This document shows, piece after piece, positions 1 to 8,575 of a DNA stretch of 64,000 bases. The notes under the pieces were generated by a model. The model did not search any database, was not told the origin of the DNA, and worked only from the letters and a program-made list of their open reading frames with translations. A program made the position numbers and the translations under genes. Position 1 is the first letter of the stretch. The number at the start of each line of letters is the position of its first letter. Origin of the DNA: DATAMF01 sp036260665 (GTDB taxonomy: Bacteria; Chloroflexota; Anaerolineae; Aggregatilineales; Aggregatilineaceae); NCBI GenBank assembly GCA_036260665.1, contig DATAMF010000147.1, forward strand, positions 1-64,000, given 5' to 3'.

Positions 1-102
1 CAAACCGTCGCCAGGATGACTGAAGAGATTAAGGCGCTTGGCCCGCTGGAATGGCCGCGCAACTGGACTAACCCTGAGGAGGCCGAATATGAGCAAGCCT
101 AA
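1..102 (+). CDS. C-terminal fragment, probable MvhD-like hydrogenase iron-sulfur subunit
   Basis: Only the last 33 codons are present, in frame from base 1 to the TAA at 100-102. They end TEEIKALGPLEWP..., a helix followed by a Leu-Gly-Pro turn, which resembles the C-terminus of MvhD, the small [2Fe-2S] protein that passes electrons from Mvh hydrogenase to heterodisulfide reductase. The gene overlaps the start of the small subunit gene at 89 by 14 bp, so the two are translationally coupled. The MvhD identity is inferred from position and this short tail; another electron-transfer subunit is possible. Confidence 0.45.
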   Translation, partial: QTVARMTEEIKALGPLEWPRNWTNPEEAEYEQA

Positions 103-1084
103 ACTCGCCCTGTATTGGGCCTCATCGTGCGGCGGTTGTGAAATCGCGGTGCTGGGGCTGCACGAAAAAATTCTGGACGTTGCGAATGCGTTCGACATTG
201 TGTTTTGGCCGTGTGTGATGGATTTTAAATACGCGGATGTCGAAAACATGGCTGACAACGAGATCGATGTTTGCCTCTTCAACGGCGCGATCCGCAATGA
301 TGAAAACGCACACCTGGCGCATTTACTCCGCAAGAAGTCGAAGGTGTTGGTGGCGTTTGGGGCGTGCGCTTATGGCGGCTCGATGCCAGGACTCGCCAAC
401 TTCACTCATCGAGAAGCGATTTTTGACTACGTGTATAAAAAGTCTCCGACGGTGGATAACCCAGAAAATATTGTTCCTCAACCCCGATCTGCTGTTGAGG
501 AAGGCGATCTCAAACTGCCAAAGTTCTGGCAGACCGTCAAAACGCTGGATCAAGTGATTCCCGTAGATTACTATCTGCCTGGGTGTCCTCCCGAAGCACA
601 AACGATTGAACTGGCCGTGAATGCGATTGTGACGGGCCAACTGCCGCCGCCGGGTTCGGTGATTGGCGCGGATACTACGGTTTGCGACGAGTGCCCGCGT
701 ACCAAAAGCGAGAAGAAGATCAAACAGTTCTACCGTCCGCAGGAGATCATTCCTGACCCTGATATTTGCTTATTGGAGCAAGGGTTGTTCTGCGCAGGGA
801 TTGCAACTCGATCCGGCTGTGGGGCGTTGTGTCCACAGGCCAATATGGGCTGCCGAGGGTGCTACGGTCCGAACGAGGGCGTTTACGATCAGGGTGCAAA
901 ACTGATTGCGGGGGTTGCCTCGGCCATTGACGCGATGACATTTGAAGAAGCCGAAGCAATTTTCGACTCGCTGCCCGACCCGGCAGGCTATTTCTACCGC
1001 TTCCACCTGCCCCAGTCGCTGCTGCGCCGGAAAGCGCGCACCACCAGCAAAGAGCGCGTTCGGGAACTCGCCGGAGGAGACTAA
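89..1084 (+). CDS. mvhG: [NiFe] hydrogenase small subunit, group 3 (Mvh type)
   Basis: 331-residue cytoplasmic electron-transfer subunit of a group 3 [NiFe] hydrogenase. The ATG at 89 follows a GAGGAGG ribosome site at 76-82; an upstream in-frame start at 38 would lie inside the preceding gene. The proximal [4Fe-4S] ligands are visible as Cys14 and Cys17 (SCGGCE), Cys93 (GACAYGG) and Cys166 (PGCPPE). The C-terminal third adds eight cysteines (199, 202, 227, 235, 244, 248, 255, 258), enough for two more [4Fe-4S] clusters, as in MvhG and unlike the short HoxY. There is no Tat signal, so the protein is cytoplasmic. The large subunit gene starts 2 bp after the stop. Which electron acceptor is used cannot be read from this fragment of the cluster. 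Confidence 0.85.
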   Translation: MSKPKLALYWASSCGGCEIAVLGLHEKILDVANAFDIVFWPCVMDFKYADVENMADNEIDVCLFNGAIRNDENAHLAHLLRKKSKVLVAFGACAYGGSMPGLANFTHREAIFDYVYKKSPTVDNPENIVPQPRSAVEEGDLKLPKFWQTVKTLDQVIPVDYYLPGCPPEAQTIELAVNAIVTGQLPPPGSVIGADTTVCDECPRTKSEKKIKQFYRPQEIIPDPDICLLEQGLFCAGIATRSGCGALCPQANMGCRGCYGPNEGVYDQGAKLIAGVASAIDAMTFEEAEAIFDSLPDPAGYFYRFHLPQSLLRRKARTTSKERVRELAGGD

Positions 1085-1086
1085 CG

Positions 1087-2577
1087 ATGACACGCATTAC
1101 GATTGATCCGATTACCCGGCTCGAAGGTCACGGTAAGATTGAAATTTTTTTGAACGAGCAGGGCAATGTTGAAAACTGCTATTTACAAATTCCTGAACTG
1201 CGCGGCTTTGAAGTGTTTTGTCTGGGACGCCCCGCGGAGGAAATGCCCCGGCTGACAGATCGCATCTGTGGGGTGTGCCCAGAGGCGCATCATATGGCTG
1301 CGGCAAAAGCACTTGACGCGCTCTACCATGTTGATCCACCATCGCCCGCGAAAAAGCTGCGTGAACTGCTGTACAGCGCGTTTTATGTCACCGACCACAC
1401 GACGCATTTTTATGCATTGGGCGGACCGGATTTTGTCGTTGGGCCGGATGCGCCGACAGCAGAACGCAATATTCTAGGCGTGATTGCAAAAGTAGGGCTG
1501 GAAATCGGCGGGCAGGTGATCGCCTGCCGTAAACGCAACCACGAAGTAATTAAAATGATCGGCGGACGTGCGATTCATCCGGTGACAGCGTTACCGGGCG
1601 GCATGGCTCACCCGATCACGGAAGAACAACGCCAGCAGATTCTCGAAATCGCGCGGCAGAATGTGGAATTTGCGCAGTTTACCATCCAACTGTTCCATGA
1701 TGTGGTGCTGGCCAACAGCGGCTATGTTGATCTGATTGTCAGCCAGGGATACACCCAAAAGACGTACTATATGGGGCTGGTGGATGAGAATAATCACGTC
1801 AATTTCTATGATGGTAAGGTGCGTGTGGTGGACCCGGAAGGCAAGGAATTTATCAAGTATGCCCCCGGTGAATATATCCAGCATATTGCCGAACATGTCG
1901 AACCGTGGACCTATCTCAAATTCCCGTATCTGAAAAAGGTGGGCTGGAAGGGATTTGTGGATGGCAAAGACAGCGGCATCTATATGGCAACACCGCTGTC
2001 CCGGCTGAATGCGGCGGATGGGATGGCGACTCCGCTGGCGCAGGCCGAGTATGAAAAAATGTATGAAACACTCGGCGGTAAACCGGTCCATCATACGCTG
2101 GCGATTCACTGGGCGCGGGTGATCGAACTGCAATATGCGGCGGAACGGATGCTACAACTGGCCGAAGACCCGGAGATTACCAGCACTAACATCCGCGCCA
2201 TCCCTACGGCGATTCCGACGGAAGGCGTGGGAATTGTCGAAGCACCACGTGGCACGTTGACGCATCACTACAAGACGGACGAAAAAGGCTTGCTGACTGA
2301 AGTTAATCTGGTGGTTGGCACGACCAACAATAATGCGCCCATGTATATCAGCGTCAAAAAGGCGGCGCAGGCCCTGATCCATGACGGACAGGTGAACGAT
2401 GGCATTCTGAACCGGATCGAGATGGCTTTCCGGTCCTACGATCCATGCATGTCCTGCGCGACTCACTCGCTGCCGGGGCAGATGCCTCTGGAATTGATTG
2501 TGCGCGATGTAACGGGGGCGCTGGTTCATCATCTGAGCCAGTATGTTCAGCCGGAACTACTTGAATCGGTCAAATAA
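1087..2577 (+). CDS. mvhA: [NiFe] hydrogenase large (catalytic) subunit
   Basis: 496-residue catalytic subunit that binds the Ni-Fe(CN)2CO centre. The four metal-binding cysteines are present: Cys61 and Cys64 in RICGVCPEAHH near the N-terminus, and Cys454 and Cys457 in DPCMSCATH near the C-terminus. The RLEGHG motif at residues 11-16 is also intact. A 36-residue tail follows His460, the usual cleavage point of the maturation protease encoded next. A strong GGAGGAG site at 1075-1081 supports ATG 1087. The gene lies between the small subunit and the protease in one operon. The Mvh (group 3c) assignment follows the small subunit; a group 3d HoxH-like enzyme is the main alternative. Confidence 0.88.
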   Translation: MTRITIDPITRLEGHGKIEIFLNEQGNVENCYLQIPELRGFEVFCLGRPAEEMPRLTDRICGVCPEAHHMAAAKALDALYHVDPPSPAKKLRELLYSAFYVTDHTTHFYALGGPDFVVGPDAPTAERNILGVIAKVGLEIGGQVIACRKRNHEVIKMIGGRAIHPVTALPGGMAHPITEEQRQQILEIARQNVEFAQFTIQLFHDVVLANSGYVDLIVSQGYTQKTYYMGLVDENNHVNFYDGKVRVVDPEGKEFIKYAPGEYIQHIAEHVEPWTYLKFPYLKKVGWKGFVDGKDSGIYMATPLSRLNAADGMATPLAQAEYEKMYETLGGKPVHHTLAIHWARVIELQYAAERMLQLAEDPEITSTNIRAIPTAIPTEGVGIVEAPRGTLTHHYKTDEKGLLTEVNLVVGTTNNNAPMYISVKKAAQALIHDGQVNDGILNRIEMAFRSYDPCMSCATHSLPGQMPLELIVRDVTGALVHHLSQYVQPELLESVK

Positions 2578-2639
2578 TCAGATTTCGCGTATCGGGGGGC
2601 GCAGATGTGCCCCCATTTTTTGTTAAGGCAGCATTTCTT

Positions 2640-3104
2640 ATGGCAAAAACACTCCTGGTAGGGCTGGGAAACCCGATTCTGACCGATGATGCGATTGGTT
2701 GGCGTGTAGTTGAGCAAACACGTGATCACTTCGAACTGGGCGATGTCGATATTCAGTTGGTGTGTGTTGGTGGACTATCGTTAGCGGAATTGATGATCGG
2801 ATACAAGCGCGTAATTATCGTGGATTCGATCATCACCAAGCGCCATTTGCCCGGTACGGTTTATCATCTGGCTTTGTGCTCACTTCCTGAGACCCTCAAT
2901 TCCTCTTCGGCCCACGATACGAATCTGACAACCGCCCTCGAAGCGCTGCGGCGTTTTAATGCCCCGCTGCCTGATAACGACGCAATTGAGTTTGTGGCGG
3001 TGGAAGCATTAGATGTCTGGACGTTTGGCGAAAGCTGTACGCCAGATGTCGCGGCCAGCATTCCAACGGCAGCGGAACGGGTGTGGTCTTTGCTCCAATC
3101 CTAA
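2640..3104 (+). CDS. Hydrogenase maturation protease (HycI/HoxW family)
   Basis: 154-residue endopeptidase that removes the C-terminal tail of the hydrogenase large subunit after nickel insertion. The N-terminus has the family motif GLGNPILTDDAIG with its conserved acidic metal ligand, a central IIVDSI contributes a second Asp, and SSAHDTNL contains the conserved His. I start at ATG 2640 because the motif then begins at residue 6, as in the family; an in-frame start at 2607 adds eleven unrelated residues. It lies 62 bp after the large subunit gene, its presumed substrate. Confidence 0.85.
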   Translation: MAKTLLVGLGNPILTDDAIGWRVVEQTRDHFELGDVDIQLVCVGGLSLAELMIGYKRVIIVDSIITKRHLPGTVYHLALCSLPETLNSSSAHDTNLTTALEALRRFNAPLPDNDAIEFVAVEALDVWTFGESCTPDVAASIPTAAERVWSLLQS

Positions 3105-3173
3105 AATTCTCTGGCAGCAGGGCGGCAATGTGTGTTATATGTTGGCTATTCATCGGAACCATGTGAGGACATC

Positions 3174-3797
3174 ATGCAGGACGATTTTGTAAAACGCCAA
3201 CAGGAAGAACGTCGGATCAAAGATGAGGGACGTCTGCCGCCCGGCCAGGCTGTGACGCTGAAATTTCCGGTGCTGCATTATGGGCATGTGCCAACTATTG
3301 ATACAACAACCTGGACACTGCGGGTGTTTGGAGAAGTCGAAGCGGAAAAAACGTGGACCTGGGACGAATTCCGGGCTATTCCAACCGCTACGATCAAAAC
3401 CGATATTCACTGCGTGACCGGATGGAGCAAATTCGACACGACATGGGAAGGACCATTATTCCGGGATTTTATCAAACTCTTCGGGGTCAAACCTACCGCG
3501 AAGTATGTGATTGCGCATGCACCTTCGGGTTTCAGCACCAATCTTCCGCTGGAAGTGATGCTGGAAGAGAATGTTATGCTGGCGTGGAAGTTCAACGGGC
3601 AGTTTTTGGAGCCGGAACACGGCTTTCCGGTGCGTACTCTGGTGCCGCAGCGCTATTTTTGGAAAAGCGCTAAGTGGCTTAAAGCACTGGAATTTAGCAA
3701 GTCGGACAAACCCGGCTTCTGGGAGCAGGCAGGGTATCATAATGATGGAGACCCGTGGCAAGAAGAGCGCTACCAACGCCGCAGCCTGTTTTAAATA
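3174..3797 (+). CDS. Sulfite oxidase-like molybdopterin oxidoreductase (YuiH-like)
   Basis: About 206-residue protein of the sulfite oxidase/YedY Mo-cofactor fold, closest in pattern to the cytoplasmic YuiH type, which lacks heme and dimerisation domains. The molybdenum-ligand cysteine is in TDIHCVTGWSKFD. The N-terminal stretch (PPGQAVTLKFPVLHYG) and the later GFPVRTLVPQRYFWKSAKW are typical of the family. No signal peptide is visible. ATG 3174 has a GTGAGGA site at 3162-3168. The reading frame closes at the TAA near 3792-3797 (AACGCCGCAGCCTGTTTTAA). It follows the hydrogenase protease by about 70 bp in the same direction; its substrate is unknown. Confidence 0.78.
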
Positions 3798-3875
3798 AGG
3801 GGAGCTGAACCTTTGCCGCTGCTATTTCATTCATTTTTCATGAATAGTAGTTCAATTAAGGCCACGTTGGGCTTA

Positions 3876-3904
3876 TTGACATCACCTAAGACTTCCCTTA
3901 TACT
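3876..3904 (+). promoter_or_regulatory. Consensus housekeeping promoter (TTGACA-N17-TATACT)
   Basis: TTGACA at 3876-3881, a 17-base spacer and TATACT at 3899-3904. This is nearly perfect sigma-70-type spacing, with transcription expected to start around 3911. It drives the leader ORF, the terminator and possibly the SWIM gene. Confidence 0.75.
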
Positions 3905-3931
3905 GACTAGATAATTAAAGGAAGTTTTGCT

Positions 3932-3982
3932 ATGCGCTACTTGTCTTTAACCCAACTGTTCCAGCCCGCAAAGCACGGTTAA
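3932..3982 (+). CDS. 16-codon leader ORF
   Basis: ATG 3932 to TAA 3980-3982 encodes MRYLSLTQLFQPAKHG. An AAGGAAG ribosome site at 3918-3924 sits seven bases before the ATG, as good as any in the window. The last four codons form the left arm of the terminator hairpin at 3971-3995, so ribosome position could affect hairpin formation. There is no run of one amino acid pointing to a classical amino-acid attenuator. It may be a regulatory leader peptide, a microprotein or chance. Its translation is unproven. Confidence 0.4.
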   Translation: MRYLSLTQLFQPAKHG

Positions 3983-4000
3983 ATACCCCGTGCTTTTTTG
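3971..4000 (+). terminator. Rho-independent terminator / possible attenuator
   Basis: AAGCACGG (3971-3978) pairs perfectly with CCGTGCTT (3988-3995) around a nine-base loop, followed by a T tract to 3999. It lies about 60 bases after the predicted transcription start and 39 bases before the SWIM gene, the arrangement of a leader attenuator. Confidence 0.75.
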
Positions 4001-4038
4001 TTTCTAGGTAATTTGTATAGAGTAGAAGGAAGGTTCAC

Positions 4039-4287
4039 ATGGATTACGGAATGATCGGCAAGATCGAAAAAGCCAAGCGGTATGCAGAGCAGCGCGACCG
4101 GATTCACTTCCAGTCCTTTACAGTAACCTTTGATGGCGACAACAGCCCCCACACCGTGACTTACAGTCAAAATCAATGGACTTGTGATTGCAGTTTCTTT
4201 AAAACGCGCGGCGTATGCAGCCACTCGATGGCTCTTGAGCGAGTTCTTGCCGGCATGCTTCCCGAATCCGCGACTATTGAATCGTAA
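4039..4287 (+). CDS. Small SWIM zinc-finger protein
   Basis: 82-residue protein with a SWIM signature: Cys-Asp-Cys, then eight residues, then Cys-Ser-His (CDCSFFKTRGVCSH, about residues 54-67). SWIM domains bind zinc and mediate DNA or protein contacts; here nothing else accompanies the finger, so the function is unknown. The AGAAGGAAGG stretch at 4024-4033 supports ATG 4039. It is preceded by a strong promoter, a leader ORF and a terminator, so read-through of the terminator may control its expression. Confidence 0.7.
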   Translation: MDYGMIGKIEKAKRYAEQRDRIHFQSFTVTFDGDNSPHTVTYSQNQWTCDCSFFKTRGVCSHSMALERVLAGMLPESATIES

Positions 4288-4319
4288 GTTAGCTTCTACA
4301 ACTGCATAAGTACCTAAAT

Positions 4320-4353
4320 AAGAGCGGCCTCTCTGCACAGGGAAACCGCTCTT
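4320..4353. terminator. Hairpin between convergent genes
   Basis: AAGAGCGG (4320-4327) pairs with CCGCTCTT (4346-4353) around an 18-base loop. It lies between the ends of the SWIM gene and the minus-strand histidine kinase. T-rich sequence is weak on both sides (TATTTAGG on the minus strand), so termination is plausible but not strong. Confidence 0.4.
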
Positions 4354-4357
4354 GATT

Positions 4358-6223
4358 CTACTCAGGAATATAAGTCATCAACTGCATGGAGAACGTGCTG
4401 CCTTGGCCCAGTTCGCTTTCCACCTTTAGATCACCGCCCATCAGTGTGAGCAAATTGCGCGTGATCGCCAGGCCTAATCCAGTACCAGGCTGTTCAGAGA
4501 CAAACTGGTTGTCCGCGCGCCAGAATTTGGTACCCAGGCGGGCGAGTTGCTCGGAGGTCATACCGATACCCGTATCTTTAACACTGATCCTGATGTGACT
4601 ATCTTGGGTTTCGATGTGAAGCGTAATGGTTCCCCCAGGCGGTGTATATTTGTAGGCGTTGCTCAAAAGGTTGGTTAATACCTGTACAACCCGACTGCGG
4701 TCCGCTTTGACTTTCTGCAAATCGTCAGGAATTTCTTCGATGAGGGTGTGCTGGCGTTCTTTAATCTGCTGAATGACACCTTCTTTGGACTCTTCGATTA
4801 CTGCACGCAGATCCACCTCTTCTTGCTTGACCTGCAATTGCCCACTTTCGATGCGGCTGATGTCATTCAGATCGCTGACAAGCACCATCATCCGCTGAAC
4901 CGCATTTTTGATCGATCCGAGAAACGTTTTCTGCTGGTCGGAAAGCGAGCCAAGCATCAACAGTAAATCGGCATAGCCGCTAATGCTCGTCATGGGAACT
5001 TTGAGTTCGTGCGCTACGAGGCTCACAAATTCAGATTTTGCAGTGTTGGCCGCTTTTACGGCGTTGTACAGGCGACCATTTTCGATAGCGATGGCGGCAC
5101 GATCTGCTAACCGTGAAGCAAGCGCCTGTGCGTCTTCATCAAACGCATCCGCCCGCGTCGCCGTTAACATCACCACGCCAATTACATTACTTTCGCGGCG
5201 AATGGGCACACAGAGGATCGTTTTGGCCGGATCAACACCGGGCGGTGAAAATTGCAGCGCGGCTTCGCCGGTTTCAAAGACCTGGCCGATCAAGGGGTGG
5301 GTCAGAGTGAGTTCGGATTTATCAGAAAACTCGTCCGGATCGCCATAGTGGGTCACCAATCGCACCATGTGTGCATCTGGATCAAGTAAGCCCAAACTGG
5401 CACTTTGGGCATGACATAAGCGTGACGACCATTCCAGCGTGATGTTCATGGCGTGGATCATGTCCAACGTTTCATTCAACTGGCGGTCAATCCACTGGAG
5501 CATAGTCAGTTCTTCAACGCGCTCCGCCAGTGCTTGATCTTTGGCACTGTAAAGGCGCGCATTATCGATTGCCACCGCAGCCTGAGCCGCAAACGCATCC
5601 AGCACTTCGAGATCTTTTTCGGAGAATAAACCAGTCCGAATGCGGTTATCCACATAAACCACGCCGATGATATTGCCGCGCGCCCGGAGAGGTGTCGCCA
5701 TAATGCTGCGTAGCGCGTGAGTGACCACGCTCACCTGGGCGGCATAACGCGGATCGGTCTGGGCATTGGTGGTCACAACGGCTTTGCCACTGTTCACCAC
5801 CTCGCGGGTAATCGTGCGGCTGACGACAAACGCGCCGCTTTCCAACGTTTCCTGATCGAAATTGCGAGCGACGCGAACTTCCAGCTTGCCATCATCATCG
5901 AGCAGCATCAGAAAGCCGCGTTCAGCGTCGGTAATTTGGATAATGGCGTCCATCACCTGATCAAGGACCGTTTGTAAGTCCAGCGAGGACCCGATGACCC
6001 GGCTGACCTCGTAGAGTGCTCCCAAGCGCTTATGCTGGACTGATTCCTGGTAATTGGCAGTCACATCATCAAGCAGCTTTTCAAGCGCGGCAAGGCGTTG
6101 ATCCAGATAAACCGGATCAACTGTTTTCGCCTGAGCCTGCGAGCGAAGCAAAACAATATTCTGTCGCGCATTGGTGAGCGACATTTCCATCTGGTGCGTG
6201 GTTTTGGGGGTTGTTTCGTCCAT
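4358..6223 (-). CDS. GAF-GAF sensor histidine kinase
   Basis: 621-residue soluble histidine kinase. After an N-terminal helical stretch come two GAF sensory domains (about residues 68-225 and 240-385). A HisKA dimerisation domain follows, with phospho-acceptor His in AHELKVPMTSI (about residue 408), then a HATPase domain with N-box (NLLSNAYKYT), G1 (DTGIGM) and G2 (GTGLGL). There is no membrane segment, so it should sense a cytoplasmic ligand or redox state. ATG 6223 is preferred to an in-frame GTG at 6226. It starts 8 bases after the endonuclease III stop, so the two are probably cotranscribed. No response regulator is adjacent. Confidence 0.85.
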   Translation of the reverse strand: MDETTPKTTHQMEMSLTNARQNIVLLRSQAQAKTVDPVYLDQRLAALEKLLDDVTANYQESVQHKRLGALYEVSRVIGSSLDLQTVLDQVMDAIIQITDAERGFLMLLDDDGKLEVRVARNFDQETLESGAFVVSRTITREVVNSGKAVVTTNAQTDPRYAAQVSVVTHALRSIMATPLRARGNIIGVVYVDNRIRTGLFSEKDLEVLDAFAAQAAVAIDNARLYSAKDQALAERVEELTMLQWIDRQLNETLDMIHAMNITLEWSSRLCHAQSASLGLLDPDAHMVRLVTHYGDPDEFSDKSELTLTHPLIGQVFETGEAALQFSPPGVDPAKTILCVPIRRESNVIGVVMLTATRADAFDEDAQALASRLADRAAIAIENGRLYNAVKAANTAKSEFVSLVAHELKVPMTSISGYADLLLMLGSLSDQQKTFLGSIKNAVQRMMVLVSDLNDISRIESGQLQVKQEEVDLRAVIEESKEGVIQQIKERQHTLIEEIPDDLQKVKADRSRVVQVLTNLLSNAYKYTPPGGTITLHIETQDSHIRISVKDTGIGMTSEQLARLGTKFWRADNQFVSEQPGTGLGLAITRNLLTLMGGDLKVESELGQGSTFSMQLMTYIPE

Positions 6224-6230
6224 CACATTT

Positions 6231-6938
6231 TCATTTCAAGGGCTTATGCATCTGATAGTAGACGCAGTAGGCTGGCAGGGGACACGCTTCACAGCGAGGT
6301 CGCCGGGCCTGACACACCAGCCGTCCATGACGAATGATATTTAAATGGGCCGGATAATATTCGTCCGGCGGGATAATGACTTCTAATTCCTGATGCGCAC
6401 GATCAGCATTGGTTTTGGGATCAATCAGACCGAGCCGCTTGGTTACCCGATGTACATGAGTATCGACCGGAAATGCTGGGCGATGAAAGGCGAAAAGCAG
6501 AATAATTGCAGCCGTTTTGGGACCGACCCCACGTATTTGTGTCAGCCATGCTTTCGCGGCATCAATATCCATATCGTTCAAAAAATCCAGCGATACGCGT
6601 CCGTCCGGCCCAGTGATGGTGCGCAACGCCGCCTGGATGCGCGGGGCTTTTTGGTTTGCCAGCCCTGCCGGGCGGATTGTGTTCACTACATCCTCCACCG
6701 GCGCATCCCGCACCGTTTCCCAGGATGGAAAACGCGCCTGAAGCGCATCAAATGCCAGATCACGATTGTTGTCGGTTGTGCTTTGGCTGAGAATAGTACT
6801 CACCAATTCATCAACCGGAGCCAGATACTGCCGCCATTCGGGATAGCCATACAGTTCTTCCAATAAATCCGCTACTGCTCGATATTGTCGGCGGCGAGAC
6901 TCGAGAATATCATCCTTCAAAGCTGCATCCTTTAGCAT
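6231..6938 (-). CDS. nth: Endonuclease III-like DNA glycosylase
   Basis: 235-residue HhH-GPD base-excision repair enzyme acting on oxidised pyrimidines. The helix-hairpin-helix with catalytic Lys is in LTQIRGVGPKTAA and the catalytic Asp in FPVDTHVHRV. The C-terminal [4Fe-4S] loop is C-x6-C-x2-C-x5-C (CQARRPRCEACPLPAYC). The length is slightly above that of E. coli Nth (211). No clear ribosome site precedes ATG 6938; a TATACC sequence just upstream suggests a short or absent leader. Confidence 0.88.
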   Translation of the reverse strand: MLKDAALKDDILESRRRQYRAVADLLEELYGYPEWRQYLAPVDELVSTILSQSTTDNNRDLAFDALQARFPSWETVRDAPVEDVVNTIRPAGLANQKAPRIQAALRTITGPDGRVSLDFLNDMDIDAAKAWLTQIRGVGPKTAAIILLFAFHRPAFPVDTHVHRVTKRLGLIDPKTNADRAHQELEVIIPPDEYYPAHLNIIRHGRLVCQARRPRCEACPLPAYCVYYQMHKPLK

Positions 6939-6997
6939 ACAACGGTATAGGGTCGCGTTTAAAGCGCGGCACCAATTTTTAATGAGTTATTCAGAAA

Positions 6998-7936
6998 TCA
7001 AACCACCAGTTCGTCGTACAGTTTATCCAAACTGAGATCTGGTGCAACCGTATCACGTGTGCGCAGGGTGAGCGATGCGGCTGTCACCCCCAGCCTGACC
7101 GCTTCGTCCAGCGGAATATCATTGAGTAATCCAAAGATGACGGCTGCCGTAAGCGCATCACCAGCACCGGTCGCATCCACTATTTGAGTGAGCAGCGCGG
7201 CTACATGCCCCGTGCTTGTGCCATCGGCAAAAGCAACACCTCGTTCGGCCATTGTGATCAACGCCGTACCCGCGCCTAAACTGACAAGACATTGCGCTGC
7301 TTCGATAGCCTGATCGCGCGTTCGGGGCGGCGAGGATGGGGTCTGACACAAGATGGTTGATTCCATGATATCTGGCGTCACCAGATACAAATCGGCCAGA
7401 TAAGGTAACAACTTTTTTGCCAAAAGCTGGGATGTCGGATCGGCACAGACGGGGACTTTAAAACGTTTGGCCCAGCGAAAAACCGATGCCAGGGTTTTGG
7501 TCGAGAGGCTGGCATCGATCACAATCATGGCTGCTTCAGCCAACAGTGTACGGTGTTCCTGGAGGTAACTGGGCGAGATGGCACTGACAATATCGTATTC
7601 GCTGACAGAAACTGCTAACTGCCCTTTGTGATCTAAAATAGCCACGTAGTTTCCGGTGGGCACATCGGGAAGACGTAGGGCGTAACTGGTATCTACTCCC
7701 GCTTGCGAGGTATGCGCCAGCACTAGATCCCCGGTAGCATCTTGTCCAACCGCCGATAACAAGATGGTCGGCACTTCCAATCGGGCAAGATTCTCGGCAA
7801 TGTTACGAGCGACACCGCCCACACTACTGCGAACCATACCCAAGTTCGAAACTCCCATTTGCAGCGGTTTTTGGGGACGTCCCTTAGTATCGATTCCGGC
7901 TGCGCCGATGACGATGACAGGACCTTCAGCATTCAT
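6998..7936 (-). CDS. PfkB-family carbohydrate/nucleoside kinase (PsuK-like)
   Basis: 312-residue ribokinase-fold kinase. PfkB signature 1 is GGVARNIAENLARL (about residues 40-53), the form usual in pseudouridine kinases. Signature 2 with the catalytic Asp is DATGAGDALTAA (about 250-261). Substrate specificity is inferred only from signature 1; other sugar or nucleoside substrates are possible, and no pseudouridine glycosidase gene is nearby. AAGGAGAAGGAGATC ahead of ATG 7936 is a strong ribosome site. It is divergent from the TPR gene at 8078. Confidence 0.8.
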   Translation of the reverse strand: MNAEGPVIVIGAAGIDTKGRPQKPLQMGVSNLGMVRSSVGGVARNIAENLARLEVPTILLSAVGQDATGDLVLAHTSQAGVDTSYALRLPDVPTGNYVAILDHKGQLAVSVSEYDIVSAISPSYLQEHRTLLAEAAMIVIDASLSTKTLASVFRWAKRFKVPVCADPTSQLLAKKLLPYLADLYLVTPDIMESTILCQTPSSPPRTRDQAIEAAQCLVSLGAGTALITMAERGVAFADGTSTGHVAALLTQIVDATGAGDALTAAVIFGLLNDIPLDEAVRLGVTAASLTLRTRDTVAPDLSLDKLYDELVV

Positions 7937-8006
7937 GCGGGTGATCTCCTTCTCCTTTCATTCATTGTGCCCTAAGCGTTGCTTGCCGTCAACGCGAATT
8001 CGTGAC

Positions 8007-8035
8007 TTGCCATGAAATAGGGAGAACACTATATT
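8007..8035 (+). promoter_or_regulatory. Promoter for the TPR membrane protein genes
   Basis: TTGCCA (8007-8012), 17 bases, TATATT (8030-8035). The expected start is near 8042, giving a leader of about 36 bases before ATG 8078. An inverted repeat TGTCA-N5-TGACA (8053-8067) lies just before the ribosome site. Confidence 0.6.
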
Positions 8036-8077
8036 TAGGCATGTTAGGGAATTGTCAAAACCTGACAGGGAGCACTG

Positions 8078-8446
8078 ATGATGGGCGCAGATAGCAATCA
8101 GATACCGAATCTTGAACAATTAATGCAGTTAGGCATCCAGACTGCCCGACAAGGCAATCGGCAGAATGCACGAATGATTTTTCAGCAAATTTTGGATGCG
8201 GATGCCCAAAACGAGCGCGCATGGCTGTGGATGGCGGCGGTTGCCGAAAATCCTGCGGATCGCTTTCGGTACCTCACAACTGTATTACGCATTAACCCGA
8301 ACAACCCCACCGCACAGCGTGAGTTGGAAAAGCTCAAAAAACGCGAAACATCAAATACCAGCCAAGTACTTTTGTACGGGGGCGTTGGTCTCGCCTTTTT
8401 GCTGCTCATGATCGCACTGATCATCGTTTTTATTGCTGTGCGCTAA
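8078..8446 (+). CDS. Small TPR-domain membrane protein
   Basis: 122 residues: a TPR-like helical region (about 10-85) with AWLWMAAVAE and INPNNPTAQRELEKL, then a single C-terminal membrane helix (about 97-119). It is the shortest member of a local family with the genes at 8576, 10274 and 12662, which share the pattern G-I-x-x-A-x-x-G-N...W-x-W-(L/M)-A...I/L-N-P-N-N. GGGAG at 8068-8072 precedes two adjacent ATGs (8078 and 8081). It probably faces the cytoplasm with its TPR; the function is unknown. Confidence 0.7.
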   Translation: MMGADSNQIPNLEQLMQLGIQTARQGNRQNARMIFQQILDADAQNERAWLWMAAVAENPADRFRYLTTVLRINPNNPTAQRELEKLKKRETSNTSQVLLYGGVGLAFLLLMIALIIVFIAVR

Positions 8447-8575
8447 CGTCACACGCCGGGCAGTTGTCGGATGCACAGATTGTACTCTGGCCTTGTTGCC
8501 AAAGCCGGGATAAGATTCGGTAGGCATGGATCCATTGCCCCCTGAGTATTTACAGAATTTCAGGATGGTATAACT

